Positions 1 through 12,300 of a stretch of 64,000 bases of DNA are shown in pieces. Below the pieces are notes generated by a model. The model did not search any database. It saw only the letters and a program-made list of their open reading frames with translations, and was not told the DNA's origin. Positions within the stretch are counted from its first letter, which is position 1. The number at the start of each line of letters is the position of its first letter. The translations under genes were made by a program, and so were the position numbers. Source of the DNA: Cyclina sinensis (lineage: Eukaryota; Mollusca; Bivalvia; Venerida; Veneridae); the NCBI GenBank assembly GCA_012932295.1, contig JAAONU010000009.1, positions 2,058,197-2,122,196 on the forward strand, written 5' to 3'.

Positions 1-16
1 GTTTCTTCCGATTCAG

Positions 17-328
17 GTGTCACGCTGTGGTATGATTTACATGGAGCCGTCAACACTCGGCTGGAGACCATTGGTCAAGTCCTGGTTGAACGACATGCCA
101 TCGTCTCTTAATGAAATGTATAAGAGTACAATAAATGATCTATTTGAACGCTTCTGTGATGCCTGTATACAGTTGGTAAGAAAAGGAGGCATTAAGGAGC
201 TTGCGCCAACTGGTGACACGCAGGTCATCAAAGGACTGATGAACCTCATGGACGTACAGATGGATGAGTTCAAAGATGATGCCAAGATATCACAGATGGA
301 AGAAAGAGAAATAATGACATGGCTTGAG
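17..328 (+). CDS. DNAH7: Dynein exon 1 of window: end of AAA2
   Basis: Starts after an attcag acceptor, ends before gtaatt, phase 0 on both sides (104 codons). It opens with [11 protein letters not shown], the strongly conserved AAA2 sensor-region motif of dynein heavy chains, whose preceding SPAT residues must be in the exon upstream of the window. Confidence 0.92.
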
Positions 329-3300
329 GTAATTAGATTTCATTTTCACAGAAATCTATTTATTTAACAAAGCTCTTGATTTTTATTGGGGTGCATTTTC
401 TTTATTTCAGTACAAAATTTCAGCAAGGCTTTTCGCAAAAATAACCAGGATTCAGAATGGAATTTTTTTTTTAATTAGTTATTTGTTTTGGAAAAAACGA
501 TAATGAATATATTTGTTTTTACCACTTCTATTACAGAGTATTTTCTTCTTTGCTCTTACCTGGTCTATTGGTGCTTCGTGCACAGATGAGGGGCGTATCA
601 AGTTTGACAAGCTGATCAAAGAACTCATGTCTGTAAGTGTTAAAAAGATTTTGCTTTTTTATACAAGTGTTTTCATTCTCACAGAGCAGCTCTTGAAAAC
701 TATTTCACAATTTTTTTTTTCGCATAAAGTCTAGAAATAAAATGAAAGGAAGATAATTTAAATTGATTGCGTCAAGCTTTCATTGAAGTAAAATTGTCAA
801 GTCTGGAGCAAATTCATGTTTCGAAAAGAATAAACAGAGATAAATACTTGTAGTTTTAGATTTTAGTTTAAGATTTGTGACAATCATAAGACAAATGAAT
901 GAGATATCTTGGGTTACGTAAATCTCATCCTTTCACAGCTATAAATAAAGGAAATAACATTGGCTGAAAAACTTGTTTTGCAGGGCGGTATGACGGAGGA
1001 AACAAGGATCAAACTGAGTCTGCCAGAGTTAGTGGATCCACCTATGAAACCCTACATGAACCCCTTCCCTCCAAAAGGTCGTATCTATGACTACAAGTTT
1101 GTTAAAGAGGTGAGTTAACAGATTGCTTCAATGTGTTATTTTACTAATTTCATTGCTCTTAGTTCACATCATCAAGATCTTTGCAATTAACAGAGGATAG
1201 TGAAAATTTAAATAAACTGTTCAGCTGAAACTGCAGGATATTCTTTTGAAAACTGTTGTAGAATAACTATAGATTTAAGTAAATAAAGTTGTGTTTTATT
1301 GTTAAAATCCATAACAAAGGCTGAAATATTGAAGGATTCAAGATATTTGACTCGATTATGCACGAAGTAAGGGCTATTGCTGGAAAATCTCACAGAGTGG
1401 GTTCATGTAGTGAATGGCAGTCAAAAAATAGGGTACCACCAACAGAATGTTGATTAGTTCTGACCCCAGTTAACCTAATTTTCATTCATTTCCCCCATCC
1501 CCACCTCCCCACTTCCTTTAGGGAGATTTTGCTGGAATAGCCCTCATGAAGTTAAGCTATTAGTTTGATAAAAGTTCTTGAAAATAAAACTTTTATTAAA
1601 TCCTCAAGTTGCCTCGCTTTGGAGCATATGGAACAATAAGTGTATGTACTTATGGTAACACTTCTCTAGAAAGTTTTGTGTACAGTAAATTTTGTAACAG
1701 TAGTTTTCATTCATGTGGCCTCACTTAAAGCTTTGAGTGTGTCAAAATGTTGCATTTTCTTGTTGTTAGTGAAATAAACAACATACATTTAGAAATATAT
1801 ATTTGTACATTAAGAGCTGTAGCATTTCACGGCAGTGATGTAATTTGTTGATAAAGTATACATTTATTTACATGATATTTTTAGTAAATTGTGTATAAAT
1901 TTTTAGTATGATCTGTTTCCATCAGTTTTTGTTCATAATGGAGGAAATTTTAAAGTCAAATTGTCGAAGTTTGCTGAAGGGGTTTGAAACCCTAAGCATT
2001 ACTTGATGATTACAATATTATCATCCATCATGGCACCTACTTATCTTGCAACTATATTTACTTATTCTACGCTGTTTCCATATTTGATCGTATTAGTTAC
2101 TTCGAGAAGACCTGTTTATAAATATTAGTTGTCTGGTCATAGCTGTGTGTAGAGGTTTTACACTTAAAAATTCTGTTAGTGACTTTGGTGTTGTATTGGA
2201 AGTCTGACAGCTCTTTGTTAGATATCTTGGAGAAATTGCTGGTGTCAATTTTGCACATGTATTTGGAGTTCAGTATTGATATTAAAAAAAATATTCTCTA
2301 TGAAATAACAGATGTGGAAAGTTTGTTTAAGTACATATATTTTGGATATAATTTATCTTTGAATTACACAGAGAAAAAAAAGGGGGGGGGGGGGGGTAGA
2401 AAACTTGGAGATTGGCCTTAAAATAACCATGCAGCTAGTGGAGAGTTTCAGTCATTATGTCACTCTCTCTTCTAGATAAAAATAATTCTGGCAATCTGCC
2501 AAGTTTGAAAAATAGATTTGATCTCTTTCTCAGCAGAAATGATCATTTTAAATAATGTTGTAAAATTGAGACAAAACATTTTTACAGGGGGCTGGAAAAT
2601 GGGTGCCATGGACTGAAGAGCTTAAAGACTCCCCACCCATTCCAAAAGACGTCATGTTTAATGAGATTATAGTACCAACTGTGGACACGGTTCGTTACAC
2701 TTACATTATGAACTTGCTGGTACAACACGGAAAGTCGGCACTGTTTGTCGGACCTACGGGAACTGGAAAGAGTGTGTATATCACTGTAAGTTTGGACAGT
2801 TTATCTGTTTTCGCGGTTTTATTGTAGTCCAGATTCATTCATGTTTAATTAGGATATATGAAAAGTCTTCAAACTTACTTCTTAGACGTCAGATTAATAA
2901 ATCAGTTCTTCAATGTTATATATTAGTCTAAAACTTTTGTGTGAAAACAAGAAGTATTGTTGATATACAATCTGTTTATTTTGGAATGGTTACAACTAGG
3001 TTAACAGCTTATGAAGAAAAATAAATGATTTTTATGATTTGATTTGATGACTCTACTTTGAAAATATTAAAAATGTAGTTTCCTGATAAGCACAGTTTTG
3101 TAATTACAGTTGAATTGGTGAAAAACCAGATCATGTTTTCAGACATTTATATTTATTTTTTCCCATCTTTAGTTCCTAGCAAAATGAACTGAATGGACCA
3201 ATGTTTTCATAGTACACAATAATCATGTTCTATTGCTATTTGTGGAATTCATTTCGACTGTAATCATTAAATTGATAAATTATAGAATAGTCAATGACAT

Positions 3301-6300
3301 TTTTGTGTTAGCTGTTTAATGTCAAATCTGTTGATGTTTTTTGTTCTCCAGGACTTCTTGCTGCACAGGCTGGACAAGGAGGTGTACAAACCAAACATCA
3401 TCAACTTCTCAGCCCAGACAAGCGCCAACCAGACCCAGAATATCATCATGTCCAAGTTGGACAAGAGAAGGAAGGGTGTCTTCGGCCCCCCACTTGGCAA
3501 GAAAGCCGTAAGTTTCAATCCACGCGACATGTATGACCTCATCCACTGAATTATTCTGTTGTTGTTACTGGATTTTCTGTATAGTTCAGTGGTTAAGTGT
3601 AACAATGATTAAATTAGATTATTAGAAATTTACAATCGCAGAGAGTTTTTGTTTCAAGGGATGTGACTGACCATTGAGTCTTTTATGGAAAAGTTAGCTT
3701 ATTATTTTGAAGGATAGATTTAGAAAAGCCACTTCTCTTTAATAATCTTTAGGCGAAATATATCTGAGATACAGCCATGACACAATTGTTTGAATTGACT
3801 GCAGATTTGATAATTTTTTTATAGTTAAGGTACTGGTAGGGGTAAAAATGCTTTCCAAGTTTACCATAATTTTGTTCTGTAATGATTCACTTGATTGGGT
3901 TACTACTGTTTTGCTAACAAAAACTATATAAAACTTAGACCTTTCAGAAAAAAAACTAAAGGATTATTGAATGGAAACTTGCTAAGTAGAAAATTTAATT
4001 CATTTCAAACTGAAGGGAAGTAGTTTGTTGGATAGAGAAAGGCAAGAGAAATTTAAAACTACAAAAGATTTTGTCTGTTTCCTCAGATTGTGTTCGTTGA
4101 TGACTTGAACATGCCAATGTTGGAGCAGTTTGGAGCCCAGCCTCCTGTTGAGTTGTTACGTCAATGGTTGGACCACTGGACATGGTATGACCTCAAGGAT
4201 GTTGTGCCACTCAAGTTGATTGACATTCAGCTAATTGCTGCCATGGGACCCCCAGGTATGAACTCAAGCCTTGATTTATTCTGCCTCCTTATCTTCTTTA
4301 GCTTATAATTACAGAGTCTGAATTTAATAGAAAAAACTGATACTGGCTCATCTAGGTAACTACTGAGGGGCCTGTGTGTAAAAATTCTTGCGGATGATAC
4401 AGTTGCAGGTTTGATTAAGCCTTCACTCCACCACTATTACTAACAGTGCATCTGTTGAGATACTAAACAAGTCTTTCTGAGTTTATTTATCATCATTACT
4501 GTTTGCTTATTTGACTAACATCACATCGGAAAGACAGTAATGTCGGTAGATGAGCAGGGGATCAAACTTGCAATCCCTTTGCAATACCACTAGACCATTG
4601 ATCTCTCTCTTATCATTATTTTATATTTAAAATAATTTTTCTATGAAACATGAACACTGCTGCTTCTTATAATGTTTTATTGATTTTTGAATTGGAAATT
4701 CAATTTTCTTGATCATTTTTGTTTCATGCTGAATTATTCATGAGCCTTTATTACTATCAAAGTTTTCTGCATTTTGATATTCATACATTGTATTGTTCTT
4801 CCTTTCAGGCGGTGGCCGTAACCCTGTCACACCCAGATTTATCCGTCATTTCAACTTGGTCACAATCAATGAGTTTGATGATGATGCTATGATCACAATC
4901 TTCCGAAAGATTATGGATTGGCACATCTCCTCAAAGTTTGTCCTTTTATATTTATTCATATATATATTTATATACTGAAAATTGATAAGAACTTAGTTTG
5001 TGAAGAGAACCTATAGTAAAGAGTAAGTGTGTCAAATCTCAAGTTTTTCTGTCTGTAACACACAGATATATTGCATTAAAAAAATTTTGGTTCCCAAAGG
5101 ACGATCACTCACCTGATCAGTCTTGACTTACTTCAAAGAGCAAAACTGTAGGCCACTTAGCCACAGAATCAATTCACTGACACAGTTAATGCAAGCACAG
5201 GTAAGTTTGCACTCAGCCATGGCACAAGAATATTGAAAACTAGATGGAAATAGATTATTTTTCTGCATAGAGCAGTCAGTGAATTTTGTAAAATGTTATT
5301 GTCAAACTTTGATAGTGACTATGCTTATGTTTTAGACAGTAGTAACTAAAAAAGTCAAAATTTTTTCTTGCAGAGGGTTCAGCAATGAATTCAAGCCATG
5401 TATTGACCAGATTGTGCAGGGAACACTGCATGTATACAAAGAGGCAATGAGCAATTTATTGCCAACCCCAGCCAAGTCCCACTACCTGTTCAACACACGT
5501 GACTTTGGCCGTGTCATACAGGGTGTCCTGCTGTCAACACCAGAGACTATGGAAGAACCAGCTTCCATGAAGAGGTTGTGGGTACATGAGGTAAAAAATT
5601 TTTTTCTTTACTACCAAGGTGCTTGAATTAATGTAATCTGAAGCTTGAAATGGTAGTACTAATTTATATGAATCAGACAATGATTAACATAAAAAAGGAT
5701 CTGTTGCAAGTGTTCCCAGAGTAAAGTGTTACCGTAAACGCTCGAATATTGTATGCTAGCGTGTATAAAATGCACCCCTGGTCTGACCTCAAGATCTGGG
5801 GAAAAAAACTTGCATTGGAATATAATACGCACACAAATTTCGTCTGGAAAAAGAGTTACCATTTGTCCATGTTTTTCGTTCAGGAAGCGGCCATTGTCGG
5901 TGCGCGTAACAATTACATCGCGTGAATATCGATACGGTTGCATTTAACTCTTTATTTCATTAAGGACAATAAGCACTAGAAACTATTTCCTTCGGAAATA
6001 TCGAATAAACATGGCATTATCTCAAAGTGTTAACACCTTCTCAATACCTTTTGGATGTGTTAACAAACATCTCGTAATTATGGCGACATCAAACGACACT
6101 AATTATTATGTTTGTTTAACAATATACGGACGACTCCTTTATCAAATTAATTGGTTGATAATTGTGTGAGTGCGAATATTGACGGGCATAATACTGGTAA
6201 GCATTGGTTATATGATTGAATCTTTAGCAGTTATACATTGAGAGAAAAAAAGCAAAAAACAAAAACCAAAAAAATAAAAATAAAAAAAAGGGGGAAAAAA

Positions 6301-9300
6301 ACGGCGTTATAATGGCTTTTACGATACCGTACTGTCAGTGCAGATGACATTGGTTTTCTCCCTTTAATAATGCTCTCCAAAAAGAAGGTGCACCAAAAAA
6401 GAAAACATGATCATTTGGACAGAAATTATTGACTTTTGGCCGGTATTTTACGGGTTTTCAAGCTGGAAAAAATTGTCAGACGGCCCACCCTTGTGTATAA
6501 TACGCACCCCTTTGTGGATACTGAAAATTCTTGAAAAAAAAGTGCGTATTATATTCGAGCGTTTACGGTAGCTTTATTGCTTTAAAGAAAATGAACAGTG
6601 TGTCTTATTTACTAAATTTCTCGTAGTCAGTCTAATACAAGAGATGCTCAGATGTGTTCTTTTGGAACTGTGTACTAAAGTTTACATGACCTTATTGTGG
6701 TTATCAGTCAGAAGGAAACAGAATTAATATCTTTAAAGGAATTTCTGTAATGAAATTGGAACTCCTTTGTAATGTATTGAATATTTTCACCATTTTATTA
6801 TTACCGATGTTGTGTATTTGATTTAATCAGGTTTTCCGAGTATACTACGATCGTCTGGTTGACGACAAGGATAGAGACTGGTTATTTAATTTCACACGTG
6901 AAACCTGCAAGGAGAAATTACGAGAAGATTTTGACCAGCTTTTTATTCACTTGGATTTTGACAATGACGGAAAAGTGACGGAGGACGACCTCCGTAGCTT
7001 GGTGTATTGTGATTTCGCTGACCCTAAATCGGACTCTAAACATTATGTTGAAGTGAGAGATCTTGAACAGTTAAGACACGTTGTTGAGGGATATCTGGAT
7101 GAATTTAATAACATGAGCAAAAAACCAATGAACCTTGTGTTGTTCAGGTAATAATTTTTCTCCTATTTTACCAATACTTTTTAGTGTCCACATTGATTAG
7201 TTTTAAATAACATTTCCCTTAAAAAAGCTGTTTACATTATGGGAAACTTCAGAGAAATGCCAATGTTTTAGAGGTGACTTCATATTGCATTATAATATGA
7301 AGTGACATGTATTTTGAGTTATTTAGAATTATTATACATGTAAGAAACTGTAAGAGTTAACTTTAGTCATTTCACGAAAATTGTGAATTTACATCTCATA
7401 GATGTTATTATTACCTTTGACATTTGAGCTTTTGTGGATAGCCTGAATAACTCCAAAAATGTTATCACCAGACATAGATGAAAATATTTTGTATGAGATT
7501 AGTATATTTAGTTCAAAGAATTTACATTTGTATTTTACCCTTGTTACATGTTTGATTGCTGTTTCCAGATTTGCTATTGAGCATGTCTCCAGAATTGCAC
7601 GTATCATAAAGCAGCCCCGTAGCCACGCCCTGTTGGTAGGTGTGGGTGGGTCTGGTAGGCAGTCAGTGACAAGACTTGCCGCCCACATGGCAGATTACGA
7701 TCTGTTCCAGGTTAGTTTTAACATTTTGTATTTTTCTTTATTTCTTTTCATTATCTCCTGAATATTTTATTGTGACATGATTGTAAACTTGACATTACTT
7801 TCAGGTAACTTGGCACTAAAAAAAAAAAAGAAAAAAAAAAGCATATTACACATACATGTACATATCACAGTTTTGGATAATGGGCATTTCAGCATGATCA
7901 ATCAAGTATAAATTGCAGTCGTCAGCTCTGTTCTTAAGATGCTTATATTAAGCAGTAAAGTTGCTAAGATATTTTGAATTTTAAACATTAAATCATATTT
8001 TATCTCACAGGTGGAGATTTCTAAGTCATACACATCAGTAGAATGGCGTGAAGATTTGAAGAGAATTCTTAGAAAAGCCACAGAGACAGACAACCATGCT
8101 GTCTTCTTGTTTTCTGATACACAGGTATTTGTTTTTGTTTTTAATTGTTGCGTGTATATTATAATATCAGTATTGCTCTTAATCTCAGTGTTTTAGTGAG
8201 CGTGCCACAGTAAAATTTTTTATTATCATATGCATGGACAGACATCAGTTAAAATTGAGGAGGAGCTGTGGTCAAGGGGTTAGAGTGCACACTCTAAATC
8301 TGGAAGTCACTGGTTCGAATCCCACCAGGGGTGAGACTGTGCAGTGACTTTCAACATTCCTCACTTTCTGCACAAGTACTGGTTTAAACCCAGGAAGCAG
8401 TCTTTGAGAGGGATTAATGTAAGTTGCAAGAACTTGCTTCCCAATTGATGTTAGATAGATAAGTTTAAACTAATGTAGACTGACAGGAACTATTTATCAT
8501 ATTTTATGTATGTAGAGTGCCTGAAAAAATAACTGCAAAAGTGAAATGTAGAGAGCAAATAAATGTATGTAACATAGGTAAGCTGCATTGAAAAGGTATA
8601 ATTATTGTCTAATGTTTGTTCCAGATCAAACAAGAGTCCTTCCTTGAAGATATAAACAATTTACTGAATGCTGGTGAAGTTCCTAACCTTTACCCACTAG
8701 ATGAGAAACAAGAAATCTGCGAGAAAATGAGGCAGCTGGACAGGTAATGTGAATATAGGTTTTATTGTCAAACTTTTTTGTGCATACTTTATATTTAAAT
8801 ATACAGTTACATACTTTTCTAGACTTCAGCGTTATACAAATAAAAGTGTCTAAAACACACTGTCCTGCCTGTAGTATGCTAGCCTGTTAAAGTTAAGCAG
8901 GTGGACCTTAAAAGCTTAAGGGCTGAAGCAGTTGCTTCAGGATAGTAGGTATTTGGTTGAATTGCCTCGAGATTTAACAAAAGTCTGTAGAAAAATGTGC
9001 TTCCGAGACATAGATGTTTGACTATATGCATTTAGCTAAAACAAAATAGCAAGGTTTTTTTTGTTTATTTTGGATAAGTATTTAGTTAAGGACCATTTCA
9101 ATATGAGACCAACTTTAAAAATTAAGATAACTTTCGAGTTTCTGTATCTTTTTCTTGAGAACATTTTTCTACTGTTAGATAGATTATCAGAACATTCACA
9201 TCATAAAAAAAAAGAAAAAAAAATGCATACAATTTTACATTAGTTTCCAAATTTAGCGATGATTTGAAGGTAAATTTTTTCTAATATATTTCTACTGAAA

Positions 9301-12300
9301 TAATAGACTAGCTCGACAGAAGGCAAACGAGTAAGTAACAGCCGATGCACTCGTAATGTAAATCTGTGAAAATGTGAAGTTGTCATTTTTTGTGACTTGT
9401 GAAAAGTGAAATGATTATGCCATAAATCCAAAATTTGTTTTCAGTGCATGATTTTTTTTTTCTCTTGTCCAAATGGCTTATTGTCTACTGGTGATCATTT
9501 GTGTCGTTGCCTCTTTGGGCTGAATAATACTAAAATGCACATGTTTTTATGGTAAACATTACGTGTATTTTCTTCTGAATTTGTTGATTACATATGACAG
9601 GAAGATGTTATTATAATTGTAGTAGAGGTATGTGTATTTTACGGCACTTCTTCTCTTTTGCCTATTAGAGAGGCTAATGTAACCTGGAAAAATCCACTTG
9701 CCCCCAGCTTGATTTGAACTCAGGTACATTTGATCACTAAGTGGACACTCTTCCACATTGCCACAAAAACTAGCTTATATATGAAAGAGAGTAGAAGTGA
9801 CGTGTTATGCCTCTACTATGGTGTATTATAGGTTACAGGGCAGTCTATAAGACTAAACAACTGGTAACTAGTTTATGATTTAATAAATTGTTAATGACTG
9901 CTGATTGTGTATGAAAGGTAAGTAATTGAATATGAAAGGCAACCAATTGAAATTATTGCTTTAAATAATAGGTCAGTGATGGAAATTATTGTATATGATA
10001 GATAAATCATTTATATTATGGTTTTATTTGGAGCATGAATGATTAAAATTATTAATTGTTATTGTCCATAAGAGATGAATGATGGAAATTATGTTTCTAC
10101 ATAACAGGTGAATGATGGAAATTGATGGATGAATGAGGAAAATTCTGTTTGTACATGATAGGTGAATGATAGAAATTAGGTTTGTACATGATAGGTGAAT
10201 GATAGAAATTAGGTTTGTACATGACAGATGACTGATAGAAATTATGTTGGTACATGATAGGTGAATGATAGAAATTATGTTTGTACATGATAGGTGAATA
10301 ATAGAAATTATGTTGGTACATGACAGATGAATGATAGAAATTATGTTGGTACATGACAGGTGAATGATAGAAATGATGTTTTTACATGGTAGGTGAGTGA
10401 TAGAAATTATGTTTGTACATGATAGGTGAGTGATAGAAATTATGTTGGTACATGATGGGTGAGTGATAGAAATTATGTTGGTACATGATAGGTGAATGTT
10501 AGAAATTATGTTGGTACATGATAGGTGAATGATAGAAATTATGTTTGTACATGATAGGTGAATGTTAGAAATTATGTTGGTACATGATAGGTGAATGATA
10601 GAAATTATGTTTGTACATGATTGGTGAATGATAGAAATCATTGCACATGATAGATGAATGTATATGAAAATATGATTGAAAATATGATTCTTTACAACAG
10701 GTATATGATGGAAATAGTAACAGATAGTGACTGATGAAAATAATATGATAGGAACTAATAGTAATATGGTTGTATATGATAGGTTGGCCAAAAAACGAGC
10801 CAAGGAGAAGTAAGTACCAACTGTGTGTTGTAGTCTTGTTATAAGTTATGAAAGTACAGATTTTATACCAAGTATTTTCATGATAAATTAAAGCAAAAAT
10901 AAGTTTCTTATAATGTTTAATAAAAAAATCTTATGAATTTTAATTTTGAAAAAATGTTCAAAATTTTTATTAGATAAATGGTATCAGATTTCAAAAAGAA
11001 CAATTGTTTCTTCATGACAAAATCGTAAATATTTTATTACAAAAAAGTACACTACAACTCACAGGTCCGTACGAAACCAGAATGAATTGTTAATGTTAGA
11101 GTAAGTATGGAAATGTGTCTTCAAAATGATGATGTTGTTTGTGACAAGTGGAAGTTTTTGGCCAGCATGTTTTCACTAACAGATGAATATTGCACATTTA
11201 TGTGTGTTTGTACTGTAAGTATGGCTGTTCCTATGACTGTAGAGATGATTCCTAGGACTGTGGGTTAAAGTGGGTTCTTTGGACTGTGGGGGAAGAGATG
11301 GTTCCAAGGACTGTGGGGTAAAGAGGGTTTCTAGGACTTTGGGGAAGAGATGGTTCCTAGGACTGTGGGATAGAGAGGATTCTTAGGACTTTGGGGTAGA
11401 GAGGCTTCCTAGGACTATGGGGTAAAGATTGTTCCTAGGACTGTGGAGAAGAGATGGCTCCCAGGACTGTGGGATATAGAGGGTTCCTAGGACGTTGGGA
11501 AAGAGATGGTTCCTAGGTCTGTGGGGTATAGATGGTTCCTAGGACTGTGGGGTAGAGAGGATTCCTAGGACTTGGGGGTAGAGAGGGTGATGGAAGTGGG
11601 GAAATGTTATTCAAAAATATGTTGCATATGTTCCCAACTCACAATTTGCATGACCATACCTCAGTTTCACACAAAACAAGCATGAGTTAATGTCTTACAA
11701 GTTTTTTCCAGACATGAAAGTGAAAGGATTGTTGTTGTATTTATAACATGTCTGAAAATTTCAGTGAGTTGCACTGTTGTCATTAAAGTCGTGATAAATC
11801 TGTTCACGGAAGCATGCTCATATCTTGCACATTTTTATATTTTTCTAGTCCTGAAATCTACCCATTCAGTTGAAATTGCAGGAAAAATGATTGAGGAATT
11901 CAAGGAATTTGAAGCATAGTAAATGATGTGTTGAATTGCATTTTTGTTCAATATACAATATAATGTACTTTCTATATATTTCTCTTGAGCATTGGTTTGG
12001 GCAAAAAATGAAAGAAAAGTTTCTCTTAGTCTAGTCGTTTAAAGCAAAAATAATCATCTACAAAAGGCAATGTAAAAATCAGATAAAAAAAAATTATCTT
12101 AATTTGTACGAGGCAATTTTTCTGTTAATCAAACAATGTTCCTTTTTTTCAGAGCTTCCTAGCAACTGTAGCATAACAGATGGAGTGAAGTAAAAGAAAT
12201 AATCATTTTGTATGTTTTACTGGTAAAAATGTCTCATTTCTGTATGACTTTTTCATTTGATAATTACATAGATTTTTTCCTCTTCATTACAGACAAAGAG

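Noticed and set aside
5659..5947. Open frames on both strands at the left end of the MITE
   Set aside because: They translate the inverted-repeat region; no transposase motif is visible.
8258..8335. tRNA gene
   Set aside because: A- and B-boxes are present but there is no acceptor stem pairing, and a SINE-type body follows.
10024..10803. 259-codon open frame on the - strand with [12 protein letters not shown] repeats
   Set aside because: It follows the 33-bp minisatellite unit; a period divisible by three keeps frames open. It overlaps a dynein intron and has no family resemblance.
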